From: Larus michahellis
Taxonomy: Eukaryota > Chordata > Aves > Charadriiformes > Laridae
DNA length: 64,000 nt
Direction of reading: 5' to 3'
NCBI RefSeq assembly: GCF_964199755.1
Contig: NC_133901.1
Location: forward strand, 22,105,583 to 22,169,582
A program made the position numbers and the translations under genes. The notes under the pieces were generated by a model that was given only the letters and a program-made list of their open reading frames with translations, was not told where the DNA came from and ran no database searches. Of this stretch, positions 25,700-37,754 are shown piece after piece; position 1 is the first letter of the stretch, and each line of letters starts with the position of its first letter.

Positions 25700-25815
25700 T
25701 TTTATTAAAGGGACTCTCCCTGTGATGTTGGACAAGCTGTATAAAATCCCTTTGTTTTCATTTCTTTCTGAATAAAATGGGAATAATACTATTTTCCTAC
25801 CCGGTGGAGAGGTTT
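25700..25815 (+). mobile_element. MIR/CORE-SINE-like ancient remnant
   Basis: The string from 'gttggacaagctgtataaaa' through 'ctgaataaaatgggaataat' and 'actattttcctacccggtgg' follows the order of the MIR 3' half (a 'gacaagtcacttaacctc'-like part, then 'ctgtaaaatgggataataat', then 'acctacct'). MIR-type CORE-SINEs are ancient amniote repeats that survive only sparsely in birds. Substitutions are many, so the call rests on the order of three matching phrases. Confidence 0.5.
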
Positions 25816-26089
25816 AGATCACTTCGCACTACTGCTTACAGTGCCTACCACCAGAATGCCTATGAAGCACGCCGTGAAAGAAAAAACAACTCAACCAACC
25901 ACATCCGACTGACTGAATTTTTAAACTCAAATGAATTGACTTTCATCCAACTCCCCAAACCGACTACACACCACGGGGCTAAGAATAAGCATGAGAAACG
26001 ACACCCTACAGGGCAATTTTCTGGAGAGGCTGGAAGCCCCGGGAGAGGGGCTGGGGATGAGAGCACCTCCTCATCCGTGACCGCACGGC

Positions 26090-26280
26090 TGCGCCTGTGA
26101 CAGTCTCATCCATTTTGTGTCGCGGCGCAGTGTCCCAGGGGCGGCTGCGGCCCGGAGCGTGCTCTGCACCCCCCAGCTCCCGCGCTGCTGCCCCACACAC
26201 CCCCGTGCCTGCTGGGCTGCAAGGCATCGCATCGCATTTACGCGGCTGAGACCTCCGCGGTCCTGCAGAGGTAACCAAGT
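26090..26280. other. CpG-rich patch
   Basis: Frequent CpGs ('gaccgcacggctgcgcctgt', 'gtcgcggcgcagtgtcccag', 'catcgcatcgcatttacgcg') over about 190 bp, with no exon attached. It is a possible orphan promoter or GC-biased patch, similar in size to the other patches in this intergenic interval. Confidence 0.35.
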
Positions 26281-26673
26281 TTTAACCGCTCGCCTCTTCG
26301 GAGCAAGCTGGCGCGTTGCATCCTTTCCAGCGGATTTTCGGTCTCGCTGCTGGATGAGGCAGGGGATGCTGGGGAAAGGCTGAGCCCAAAAAGTCTGAGC
26401 TCTGTGAGCTGCAGATGTGCAGGAGGTGGGCACAGCTGGGCTGGGACTGGGGGGGACCACTCTGCTGATGCCTTGCTGGACCGAAGGGCAATCACATACA
26501 GGGCTCCGCTTCCTACGTTTCTGGGGAAATGACTGCGCTGCCTCCTACACGCTCTGCAAGAGGATATAGCACAGAGCCGCACTGCCTCCAGAGCCCGATC
26601 CTGTGCTCGGCTCTGACATGTCACAGCTGGAACTGCTACCCACCACTGTGAGAAATGGCATTCAGTCATCAAG

Positions 26674-26708
26674 AAAAAAAAAAACGAAAAAAAAAAAACG
26701 AAAAAAAA
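26674..26708. repeat. A-rich tandem repeat with CG interruptions
   Basis: Three A-runs (11, 12 and 8 A) are separated by two CG dinucleotides, giving about 2.5 copies of a roughly 14-bp unit of A12 plus CG. The unit structure implies slippage or unequal exchange rather than a simple poly(A) tail. Confidence 0.85.
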
Positions 26709-29700
26709 CCACACTGCACTTCAAGCTTGGCAAAGCCTGGTAGGAAATTTTCAAGGAGGCCTGTTTCTCCCACACATTCTCTGCATTCGCAAGATTATTA
26801 TTACAATTTAAGATTACAGACAAATAGCTTTTAGAACATTCAATGGGTGACTGCTTTGGCTTTTAAAAATTGGCCAAGATGTTGTAGATGTTAAAAGAGG
26901 CTGCTGCATGCCCACAACATCTCCTTTCCCATTACCATCAGCAACACTGCGCAATCCTCTGTAAAGTAAAGACACATGCTGGAGCATTAACGGTAATAGA
27001 CGGATAGGCTGAGGTTGCCAACGTGCATTTCTGTGCGTAGGTCAAGCAAGACGGAACACAAAGGAGAAACATATAGAACAAATGCTCTCAAATAATCACC
27101 CTCCAAGCAGTAACTGCATATTGAATCAAAACCACCATAGATTTACTCACAGACAAATCCTACCCAGAATAGCAACCGAGAAACCCAGACATGTATCCGG
27201 GGGGCCACCCGCTCCATGCACCATGGGGTCGGCTCCTCGTGGGCGGCCACCGCTGCTGTCTTCACCCGCCTCTTGGAGGTCCAAGCTCTCTGCGGTGGGT
27301 GTGGAGGGAGGAGACCTCCACCCAACCGCAGCCTTGCAACACTTCCCAAGTATTTTCATTGTCAGTTCCCTTCATAAATAACTCAAAACCAGGTTTTGAT
27401 GACAGTCTGAGGCTTGTCATTGCTCCTGCCATAAAAGCACAGCAGAATGGACAGAGGAGTCCATCCAATCTCACAGTTACACCGGAATCAAGAAAAGCTC
27501 AAATTAAACCTGGAAATATCCCATCCTGCTCTGCTTTCACTAATTTGTGTGCTACCCCACTGCAGCAAGCCGCAGGGGTGCCTCCCCCAGCTCCCCACAG
27601 CCTGTTCTCCCCTATGGGGCAGCGAGGCTCCTGAAAGGTGGCCTGGGTCACCACGGGTGGCATGAGTCACCGGGGGGGACGGAAGTAATCTGCACAGTTC
27701 CAAATACTCTGAGACACTCTCTCATGAATCAAACAGCTGAAAATAAACGCCAGCAGCCTGATAAGCGGGGCAAGCGCGTTGGAGGAAAGTGTTTTATGGG
27801 TCCTCCTTCCTTCCTCTCCTCCCTTTTTTTTTTTTTTGGCTAAACACACAAGGTTTTCTTCGGGACGCAGCTTTCCACATCACTCGTGAGCTTGTGTAAC
27901 CCAGCTTGTGCAAGCAGCTGTGGACGCCTGGTACTGCGGGGGGCTGCCGGGCTGACATCGGCCTTGACTCGGCAGCTCCCATCCCGAAACTCGAGTCCCA
28001 GGAGGTCTCTGCTCCTGGCTGCCACATGTACTGCCTCTGGGGTCTCCACGTGGGCTGCCTGCGGGTTTGTTTGTGCTGCGCTCCCCCGGCCGGATTCAGT
28101 GGCGATGGGCTGCGCTGGCAACGCACATGGACAACGAGGAGGAGAAGGAGCCATTCCTGGCACAGGCCCTGGCCAGCCTGCCCTGGTACATGGAGAAGGG
28201 CAGATTTCAGCCCCCCCCGCACATCCTCCCACCAGCATCCCTGCTCCTTGCAGCGGTATTGCTCCTCACGACCCCTTCACATCATCCCACCTGCCAAGAC
28301 TACCACACCCCTGATGCCCGCACACCTCCTGCTCCCACCAAACACCTGGCAGCACCTCCTTGTTTGCAAACTAAACTCCGCAACCGAGTACAACACAGGG
28401 CACAGAAGGAGCATGAAGGCCATTAAGGACCCCAACATGGAGTACCCGCCTTACTGATGCCAGCAAACTGCAGACCGAATGTAATCTCTTTGAATGAGAG
28501 GCGCCTGGAGACACTGATCGTTCGGGGAGGCACAGGGACCGTGTATCCCGTGCCAGCATGGTACAAGATAGAGCTTGCCCACAGCTTGGTTACATGTCAG
28601 GCAGAGGAAGGGAGAGAAAGCCCGCAGTGATGATGAAGGCAGGCAAAGCCAGCACACTGACACAGGAAGAAATGAAACGCTGGGGAGGCATTTGGCCTGT
28701 CATCACTTAAAACTTGCAAACACAACAGTGGTTATTACCACAGTCGAACAATGAAACTGGAAAAAAACAAGAAGCCTCCACTAAGACAATTGCTGAATCA
28801 AAACAGCTACAAGAAGTAAAAGTTTTGCTCTTCCTTAGCATAAAATGCTTGTCTTCCCACGGCACATATCTCGTCTCAGCTGCTTTAACACCTTGTGCCA
28901 CGTGCTACAGAATGAGGTGGCTCAGCAGCTCAGGCAGGCTGTCAGAGAGCTGCAGCTAAGGGTGGCCAAAACTCTGAGTTTGTGAGAAGTCTAAACCTCT
29001 TGAAATCTGGTTTGCAGCAAAAAAAAAAGAAAAAAAATAACATTTGCACAATTTCTCGTGCCACAGAATGATTTTCCCACCTAAAAAGAATATCTGGTAA
29101 ACATCAGCATGAGGCGTTTCTGCAATCTCAGCTATTCCTTCCATGAAGCCCAGTAGCTCTGAATTAAATCAAGATGAAAAATCACAGTGAAAGTGTCTGC
29201 TCCCATTCCACCCCTTCCCCTGCTCTCCCAGCTCACCCCGACAGCCTGGAAACCCTCGCCGCCTGGCTTAGGTCAGGGCTGTAGGTCTGGGGGGAGCTGG
29301 GCTGAGAGCCCAGTGCCCTCCTCAGCATGAAGCCACTGACCCTACAGGTGAAACCAACTGGTGGCTAAACCGGCCCCACCAAGGCCAGTGGGAACCCAGC
29401 AGGACCCTCAGCAGAGTCCGGGCTTTGGCGTGTGGCATCCGATCCACTGAGACACTTCTGGTGGTGCCAGACGCAATTTGAAAGTCATCTCCCAACAACT
29501 CAGCTCGCTTCTGGTAAGTACATTTTAAAGCTCTGGCCGGACTGGCAGGAGGCCACGCCGGCCAACACAACGACCCAGTGCACGAGGAAGCCCCTGGGAA
29601 GCTGGATATCAATGCCACAGAACGCTGCATTTGACCTACAGAACAAGGTCTCATAACGCTCCTTTACATCATCCCAGTGGCCATTACTGGTTTTCCCTAC

Positions 29701-30146
29701 AGTTGCGCTCAAAGCAAGCTGCTCTTGGTGCTGTTCCTAACACACGTAGTCACCCTGCGAGGATGCTTCCATCCAACATGGCCAACAAATAAAGGTGGGG
29801 AGAGGAACACAACCAAGATCCGCTTGCTTAGTTCCACTGCCAGGCTGGCAACAAAACTTCCATCTGCTGGGATGGCCAAAACATGTTCCCTTTGTATTCA
29901 CTGTGCACTTGGAATTACATCTCTCATGTTGTCCTGGGAGTCTCCTTGAACATAGACTCCTTTGGTTTTTTTTTTAATTGAGAATCCCTGGGGCATTTTA
30001 AGCCAATTCTGGTAAAGCAAAAGCAAAAACACAAGCCGTACATGCCAGTGAAGGTTCGGATTCAAAAAGCAACATGGGAATGCCATGGCTCAGGTGTCTC
30101 TTCTCCGTCACCAGGGAGTGAACAGCCCAGGTGCTGCTGCTTTGCC

Positions 30147-30256
30147 AGGCAGGAGAGGGCAGGGAGGCAGGAGAGGGCACGCAGCCATGCTCCCCAGGGA
30201 ACGCCAGGGTTTGTGCTCCCTGGAGAACGCTGGGATTTGTGCTCCCTGGCTTGAAG
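30147..30256. repeat. Small compound minisatellite
   Basis: Two perfect 15-bp copies of 'aggcaggagagggca' lie at 30147–30161 and 30165–30179. They are followed at 30186–30256 by about three imperfect copies of a 25–26-bp unit of the type 'tttgtgctccctggagaacg' plus 'ctggga'. Both unit types are GC-rich, as is usual for avian subterminal and intergenic minisatellites. It is likely length-polymorphic. Confidence 0.75.
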
Positions 30257-33200
30257 CACCCCTGGAGAAGACATCCCAGCACATCACTGGCAGCAGCATT
30301 TGCTCAGCTGTGGTATCTAGCTGCAGAGGGAAGTCCAACAAGCCGGGCAGGCTCGTTGCCAAGATGAGTAATCAATAACCATTACCACATCCCAGCCACT
30401 CTCACCCCCAAACCTGCACTCCCGGCTCCACTTTTCGGCAACAACAAAGGGGGAGGAGGAAAGCCTTCCCTCCGTGGCAGGTGAAAGGCCACTCCATGGG
30501 AACAGGCAGGTGTCTAACGGCAGCAGCCACACGCCCAGGACTGACACACGCTGCCGGCAGGACCAGTGAGCCAGCGGGACCCGGGGCACTTGCCCTGGCT
30601 CACCGGCCGCAGCACCCCTGGAGGAGCCCAGCTCCAGCAGCCCTGCTGCCGGCACTGGGTGGGCTCCTCTGTGGCCTCCCCGCTGCCAGCCCTCAAAACT
30701 GCCCCTCTTTCTCCCAGGCAGCTTCCACTCCCCCTGCAGCCCATGGACTCAGGGGACGGATGGCATGGGGAGGCTCCAGCTGTGGTAGGGCAGCTCAGAG
30801 CAGAGGACAGCTGGGGACAGCCCTCGGGGAGGCCAGTGGTAGGATGGGGTTCCCAGCCAGCCCAGAGGAAGGATGACAGACAAGCATTTATAGCCCAGGC
30901 ACCCGATTCAGTCACTCCTGTGAAGGCCGTGAGCATGGTGGCCATCAGCTGGAGGCTGATGATGGCCCCCTCCATCTGCAGCCTCTGACCAGGCAGCACA
31001 ACACTGGCGGACAGGAATGGATAAACTAAGAGATCCATGGTGAGATTAGGCTACAGTTTAATATTTTGTTTCATATAAATATAATATTAAGTATAATAAG
31101 CTGCAGTCACCCATCCCACCAGCCAGTAACTCTCAGGCCTTAGAGAAATTCTTCCATACAGATCAAAAGCGGCACTGTGGAGGCTGCAGCTTCCCCAGAA
31201 GATCTTCCTTACCAGTGCTCAAAGAAACACTGGGATTTAAGGCTGAGCTCCCCACCCCCCAAATATGTCACCTTGTTCCCTCCTCCTGGGGACACCACAG
31301 CAGTGGCAGGGCACAGCCCTTTGCCCACAGCAGAGGCACGGAGCCGTCCACACACCCTCCTGTCCCCACACTGCAGGTCCCAGGTGGACCCTTCTCCTGC
31401 ACACCAGCTGCAAGACCCACTGAGCATCATCTTGGGGAGAGCATGGGAGGGAAAGGAGAAGCGGAGATGCTGGAATACAAAGTTGGGGCCAGGAAGAGAT
31501 GCACTGATGGTGCTGGCTCTCGTGGCGGTGGGGGCAGCCCAGCATTGTGCAAGAGCCCTCTCCCAGGACAGACTCGGGAGCCAGCAGAGCAAAGGTGGCC
31601 GCTTGGCTGACGGGCGCTGCCTGCGGCGGTGGCAGGGTGTTTCCCTGCTGTGCAGGGTCCAAGGGTGACGCGGGGCTGTGTGGCACTCTGCAGAGACCTT
31701 TGGTACCCCCAGCCTGGCAGGAGCACTCGTTGTCACCACGTGAAGACAAGAGGCAAAGGTGACCCAGGCAGAGGGCAAGCCACCATCAAGGAGTCACAGC
31801 TCCAAATATGCCCCTTCCCACCCCAAACGCCCAAGTGCAGAGAGGTGACGCAGGACCTGCACTCATCCCCATCACCGCACCCACGAGGGACAATCCCAGC
31901 CACCAGCACGTCACAACCAGTTACGTGCACAAGGGCTGGGATGCCTCGGATGCCTCCTTCTCTCCTGCCACTCCGAAGGGATCAGCAGTGAACCTAAGGC
32001 AAGAGGAGGCGGAGGGAATTTCTCCTCTTCCTCCACACCAAGGCACTGAATCCCAGCTGTGCCAACAGGAGGAGGGTTACTTCAGAGCCAGGGACATCTT
32101 CCCACCTCCAGTCAGTTGTCAGGGCGCCTCTCATCCTATCTTCAAGTTTTGGAAAGCAAGGATCAATCTTTTACCAGCTGTGACAGTTAAAAGCCCCAGC
32201 AGCTCCTGTCTGCTCCGTGCCCACCCGGGCCTGCTCGCTACAAGGCTCCTTCTGATGCTGAGATGCAACTCGAGATGATCCCAATTAAAGAAGCGAGGCT
32301 GTCACCATTTTCAGCTGCACTAGTGAGATGAGAAAACTAATGGTGTCACCGAGTGTCTGCAGGAACAAATTTACAAACCTAATCACCTCCCAGCATAGCC
32401 GGGCTGCCAGTGCCTGAAGGAGGGTGATAGGGGAGAAGAAAGCTTTCGGGACTCTTAAGGAATGTTAATTTACACTAATAGGAATCGGATCTGTCCTTGC
32501 CTGTAGTCAGCAGCAGAACTGAGATCCTGAACTGGAATATTAATGCAAGTGCTCCATGGGAGATGGAAACCTCTCCAAACCTCTCTCAAATGATAAGAAT
32601 TAAACATTAGAAGAGAAGCACAGCAAGCTGCAATGCAGTTGTGGTGTCGGGAGGAGTCTGACGAAGGAGGGGTTTGAGAAATTCAGTGGAGGTGTCACTG
32701 CCTCCTGGTAGTGCCCGGGACCACAGAGCCCTACTGACCACTACCTGACATGCTGATTTTTCCCTCCAGACGCCCTTCCAAACCTGGGTGTGATCCCTGT
32801 TTCTCCTGTAAAATACAGTATAAATGAATTTTTAATGCTGGGTTGATCAGGTGCATCCTCTGTGCTTAATGAAACACGCTACGTGGGAACAGGAAAGGAA
32901 TTGCCTATTGGGACAGTTGTTGTATTTTGTTATTCTATATAACTACTGTTACATTTTAGGGGAAGAGAAATACCTCTGACACTTCTTTTCAATGAGGTAC
33001 TAAGGATTTGGGGTGTTCGGCTTGAGATATGGCACTGAAAAGGGGCAGCTCTTTCTGGAAATAAAGCTGATGGGGAACGCCTGACAGTGAGACGGGGACA
33101 GATCCAGGACAGCACTTGCTGCTGAAGCCTTTAGCAGAAGCGGGGCCTGGCTACGAGTTATCACCCTGAGGAACATACTGCAGGTGTCAGGCAGGCCTTT

Positions 33201-34309
33201 TAAAAGGCATTTTGTTCTCATGAGCTCGTTTTTCCCTCCACCGTGTGTTTGGCCGCAGGGGTTACAAAGCAGCCGAGCATCTCCACGGCACGGAGCCACC
33301 GCAGGGAGGAACCAGCCCCGCGCTGGGAGAAAATCCACAGCCAAGCGGCACTTTGCTGAATGGAAATGCATCGTACTCCAGGTTTCTTACCAAAGCTCAA
33401 ATGGGGTAGTCGGGTCGTTCCTGTACATCCTACCCTGTCCTCAGGAAGCTCCTGCTGCCAAGTCCCTCTCCCATGTTCCATGATGCCTGCAAGCAAGCGG
33501 CACCCAAGGCAGGGATGTGCCTTCTGCACTTACTATATCAGGACCCAAAAGGACAAAAAACAAGGTCGTGGTGAGCCTTGCATGAAAGCGCTTACTGGAG
33601 AAGAGGACAAAAGCAAAACCTTGTTAGGAATACGCACGGGTTGGGCAGCTCAACGCCAAGCTAAGCCCCCAGCCCTGAGGCGGCTCCCACTCTACTCCTG
33701 GCCTCTCAGACCGCCATGACTAACATTTGGAGGTTTACTCAGGGTTCAGCAGCAAAATCCAGCAGCCAGCCCTCCCTCCCTCCCCCCTCCGCCAGGCAGC
33801 CGCTGCAGGAGCTGCCAGGAGGGACGGGCAGGGAGACCCCGGTGGGCGAGAGGGCAATGGCCTTCCTCCCCCCGCAGCAGCATCTGCGGCACTGGGGGCA
33901 AAAGGGGCCACAGAGAGACCCCCCCCGATGCTGAAACACCCTGTCCTTGCTCCTCTGCTGAGGGGTGAACAGCACGGGCTGGGCAGGGGGAAGAGGAGAT
34001 GGGCCACAGAGGGTGCCATGGGGACCCCCCAATCCCTCTGCCTCCCTCTCGCAGCCCAGACCTCTCCTTGGCTTCACTTTGGCTTCAGCAGAAGTTTCCT
34101 GTTCCTCGTTATTAGAGAAAAGCAAAGCCTTTGAGCCCCGTAATTCACTTTGCAAGCGAGGGGCAGGACTCAGAGCGATGGCAGCCGTCACCCCGAGTGC
34201 TCTGCATCTCCTCCCGCTTCCCACCCACCCCATCACACAATGGCACAGCACCTCCGTGAAGGGGAACAGCATTAATCAATGACAACCCAAGAGCGATCCT
34301 TTGGTGCTC
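30257..34309. other. Intergenic DNA, no supported gene
   Basis: GC-rich stretches (30.4–31.0, 31.2–32.2 and 33.7–34.1 kb) carry multiple overlapping open frames on both strands, as expected where stops are rare. An AT-rich segment at 31.03–31.10 kb separates two of them. No splice-bounded exon or recognisable protein family is seen. Confidence 0.5.
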
Positions 34310-34765
34310 AGCTATTGATGGAAAGGGAGAAGTCTATTTTTTTTTTAAACCTTTGAAATGAAATTACCCCCAGTTGAAACTAATGATTTATTTTTTTTTC
34401 TGTTATTACAGCTTAAAGGTCGATCTGCCATAGCATTTTTTTTAGCAAAAGGTCTTTGTAACAAGTATGTCAGTAACATATCTTAATTTTTCTGTACACT
34501 CAGCAGATACACGGTAACAACTGCATATGAAATTGCAGAGCATCGATGTCGAAGGCTGACATCAAAAAAATAAAACGCGCCACAGAAGGACTCTATTTTT
34601 CTGTGTCACTTACATGACAGATCTCCTTAATTAAGTAGTTTGCTGGCAGAGAAAATGAATGAACGAGAGAGAAATTGCCTCTCTTTGCTATTAACGTCTC
34701 TATTGTTTTCTTATGTATCAGGGTAATTTAATGTTACTGCAAGTGAGGATTAAAAGCCTCAATTA
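34310..34765. promoter_or_regulatory. Candidate conserved non-coding element rich in homeodomain-type sites
   Basis: About 450 bp of unique AT-rich sequence containing a TTAATTAA palindrome at 34627–34634, further TAATTA/CAATTA-like words ('gggtaatttaatgttactgc', 'gcctcaattagggg') and several short T-runs. It ends abruptly at the GC-rich island starting near 34,770. The pattern of an AT-rich motif-dense block abutting a CpG island is typical of developmental regulatory DNA. The function is inferred and conservation is untested. Confidence 0.35.
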
Positions 34766-34839
34766 GGGGAAGGCGGGGGGGGACAGAAGAGGCTGACAAG
34801 AAGCCCCAAGCGGAGCTCGGTGGCACTGGACCATGGCTG

Positions 34840-35200
34840 GGACTGGAGCCCGTGTGGCATCACCGCTGGGTCATGTCCCGGGAACCGCTCGCCGCTGCGG
34901 GGACAACGGCTGGTGGGGTCGGGGGGTGTCCTCCAGGAGGGTTCGTGAAGGTCTGGGCAACGAGTGCCCGCAGCCCCCGCTCTCCCTGATGCTCTGCCCG
35001 GGGAGGGGGGGGACACACACCGCCGGCGGGGGCAGCTCCCAGGGGCGCGGGACCCGCCGGAGGAAGGATGCCGTTGGCGGGCACCAGGCGGAGCTGGTGC
35101 ACCAGGGACGGGCGGTGCTGGCGCACGTCCCCCCCCCAGCACCCCCGGGGCCGGCCCAGCGCACACCCCCGGCCCCGCGGCTCTGCCGCCACAGCTACAG
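34840..35200. promoter_or_regulatory. Orphan CpG island
   Basis: By eye this 360-bp segment contains roughly 30 CpGs and is strongly GC-rich, far above its surroundings. No coding exon of a known gene is present; the nearest, FAM124B, ends 4 kb away at 39310 and points toward this island. Possible roles are the promoter of an unannotated non-coding RNA, an enhancer-associated island, or the far edge of a neighbouring gene's regulatory domain. The long open frame over it is a composition artefact. Confidence 0.6.
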
Positions 35201-35220
35201 GAAAACAAGAGAGAACAACT

Positions 35221-35312
35221 GGGGAAAAAGAAAAAAAAAAAAAGGGGGGGGGGGGGCGGGAAGGGGGGCGGGGGGGGGAAGAAAAAAGGGGAAAAAAGGA
35301 GGGGAGAAGGGA
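35221..35312 (+). repeat. 92-bp homopurine tract with long G-runs
   Basis: Only two bases (C at 35257 and 35269) interrupt 92 bp of A and G. The tract runs A-rich, then G13, C, G3, AA, G6, C, G9, then alternating A and G blocks. The G-runs satisfy the simple G-quadruplex pattern on the plus strand. The mirror-like purine composition also allows intramolecular triplex formation. It lies directly beside the CpG island at 34.84–35.20 kb. Run lengths may be affected by assembly or polymerase error. Confidence 0.9.
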
Positions 35313-37754
35313 TTTCTGGCAAACTCTGAAAAGCCCCAGAGGCGAGGGGACAGGGCACCCAGCCACCCTCAAGCGATATGGCAGACAGGCAATAGAGGAA
35401 AATTTACGTTACTGCTACAGCTACATCAACGGAGGGACCCATCAGTCAGCGGCTCTGCCCCCTTCCCATGCACTTTATGGGAACAGAGACCCTATGGATG
35501 CCCGTGCTGTGGGTGCGACGTGTGTAGGTGCCAGCACACGCCGGTGCAGCCCACAGAGGAGCTGCAGCTGCCACTCTCTTCTTTGGCTGAGGGACAATAC
35601 CTGGTTTGTGCCCCCCTTACAAACACAGAATTTCTGATGCACGCAACGTTTTTTGCTCCACCAAGTGGCTGCGAAGCTTTGTCTCTCCTGGGCCTCCACA
35701 CGGAGCCCAGCACCAACACAGATAAATAATATCCTGCCTGAGCTGAGAGAAGAAAAACTCCCAGCCCAGACCCTCCAGTGTAAATCTGGAAAGCTCAGCC
35801 ATGCTCGCTGGGCTAACTTCAGGATTCACCGAGGTGTTCACAAAAGCTGGATTTGGCCCACAACTCAGGAAAGAGGAGTGCATTCAGCATTTGCTTCCCC
35901 GAAAGAATCAAACTTGCCAACTTCTCTTTCACAGGAGAGGCCAAGCCTGCAGTGTCACCCCTGCTCCAGTGGCCAGGTGCCAAGGCCGAGGTTGCCCAGG
36001 TGCCTGCCTGCGCCGCGGCAGGGTGCCAGGCGCAGGGGGGAGCAGCCCCTGCCTTTGTGCTGTATCCAGGCAGTGGGGAGTACCCCGGCTCCTCCACGGC
36101 AACTTTTCCCTCAGAAATACCACTCTACGCTTGGGAGGAGACAAAAGGCACCGTTTCTGTAGCCAGGGGCTAAAACAACAAAAGCACCAGCAGCCGCCTC
36201 GGCGGGTTGGGCTAGGGCGATGCCAGAGTGAGCTCTCCTGCTCCATCCGACTCCCGCTGCCAGCGGCCCCTGCTCTTAGCACGCACCCTGCTCCCACTTT
36301 GGCACTGCAAGAACAGATTTCCCCCCTCCGACACCCAGACTGTGTGACCAACCCAGGAGAAAAGCCTTTCCCTTCGGGCTAGGACTGTTCACCATCATCC
36401 CGTCCTGAGCACAGCCATGGCAGCACCTCAGCTCCCCCGTGGGAGCAGGGTCACCCAACAGCACGACTTGCAGGAGCCCCAGGGTGACACCAGCTGACAG
36501 ACGTGAGGGTGTCCGCCACCCTCCCAAACGCACACATCTCGGAAAATTAAAATCTTGTTTCTCAAGTGCCCACCCATAATGACCAGCCCGGCTGCTGTGC
36601 ATTGGGGTGTCCATCAGAGGAATTGGCATCTCAGCATCCATAGTACCATCACTGGTGCTCACAGACAAGTCAGAACCATTTCCTAAATGGTTCTAAATCA
36701 TTTATATCAAAGATGACACAAATAGATGGTAAAAAACCCATCTATTTTTTTCCCCTTAATTCAGGATTGCAATGCCATCATACCACTGGGTATAACTTTG
36801 CAAAACTCTCTCTTCAGTTTTCCATCAAGACCGTTTTCCCCTGCGTGCTTTGCTGGGACCAGGAGATGGGATGGGATCTGGGGAGAGAGAAGCCTCCGGC
36901 TCAGCCCACCGCCGGCCTCACCAGCCCCACACGTCTGCCCCTTCCCAAGGTCTAGCTGCTTACCTGCCAGCTGCTCGCATGTCTTTTGGGGCACAGGAGC
37001 CTCAGCAGACCCCTCTCAACCCGTGGTTTCTCTTATTAGTCTTTTTAAAAACAAACGAACAAACAAAAAACACCTGAAAGAAATGGCTCAGTATGTAAGG
37101 AAGGAACATAAAATAAAAGTTGCAGAGATATGAACAGTCTACAAGAAGTATAAAATTTGCTTGCCGCTACTGAATGCATCCAGGGATAAACAGCACCCTC
37201 CGACGCTAGCGCTGCCTGTGTAATACAGCATTTCTGCCAGCTGTACCCTGCGCTTAAGACATGTGGATTTTACATGCTCACTGTTACAAGAGTATTTTCA
37301 GGACAATTTTCCTTTGACTCAAATTCCTTCTGTGATCTGTTGCAGACAGGTGAACCTCATGTATCATTTTATTCTCTTCCCCCCCCGCCCCGTGCTAGGT
37401 ACTGACCTTCTACACTCCTTCTCTCAGGTAAAACGGAGGCCGCTAAACAGAGTCATGCTGAAGTGTGACTTGGCATAAGAGGAGACAGAAGGGCATGAAA
37501 TCTCTCTTTGAAGTTGTTTGTCCCAGGAATCCCACTTCCGTCTTAGCCCTGTGTTGATGACCCTTGGTCCATGCCCACTGATCCACATCCTCGCAGCCCG
37601 CCCTCGCACACCCGGCGGCGAGCCCGGAGAGCTCACCCACCCGCAGGCTCCCCTCTTCGCTGCTCTCCTTGGTGAGCAAACATTTTCTCCAGCTCTGAAA
37701 AGCACTGGTGCCATTTCTAGCATGCTGGGTAAGATGAAGTAATCACCCTCATTG
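35313..37754. other. Intergenic DNA downstream of FAM124B
   Basis: No exon is supported. Frames of 170–190 codons at 35.7–36.4 kb occur on both strands and show no family similarity. Sequence near 36.7–37.4 kb is AT-richer and unremarkable. Confidence 0.5.

Larger units (their letters stand above)
25816..30146. other. Intergenic DNA, no supported gene
   Basis: No exon is supported. GC- and CpG-rich DNA at 26,090–26,280 alternates with AT-rich sequence. A-rich low-complexity lies at 26,674–26,708 and 29,021–29,039, and a T-run at 27,823–27,838. Frames of 140–180 codons at 27.8–28.5 kb overlap on both strands and lack splice context or family similarity. Confidence 0.5.

Noticed and set aside
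27794-28457. Cluster of 119–183-codon frames on both strands
   Set aside because: GC-rich DNA with few stops; none shows a domain or exon boundary.
30481-31778. Several 130–189-codon frames on both strands
   Set aside because: Same reason: stop-poor GC-rich intergenic DNA.
34833-35729. 298-codon plus-strand open frame, longest in the window, with a 199-codon antisense frame
   Set aside because: It runs over the CpG island and the purine tract, so Lys/Gly/Arg and Pro/Ala stretches are composition artefacts. No family similarity or splice context is present, and both strands are open at once.
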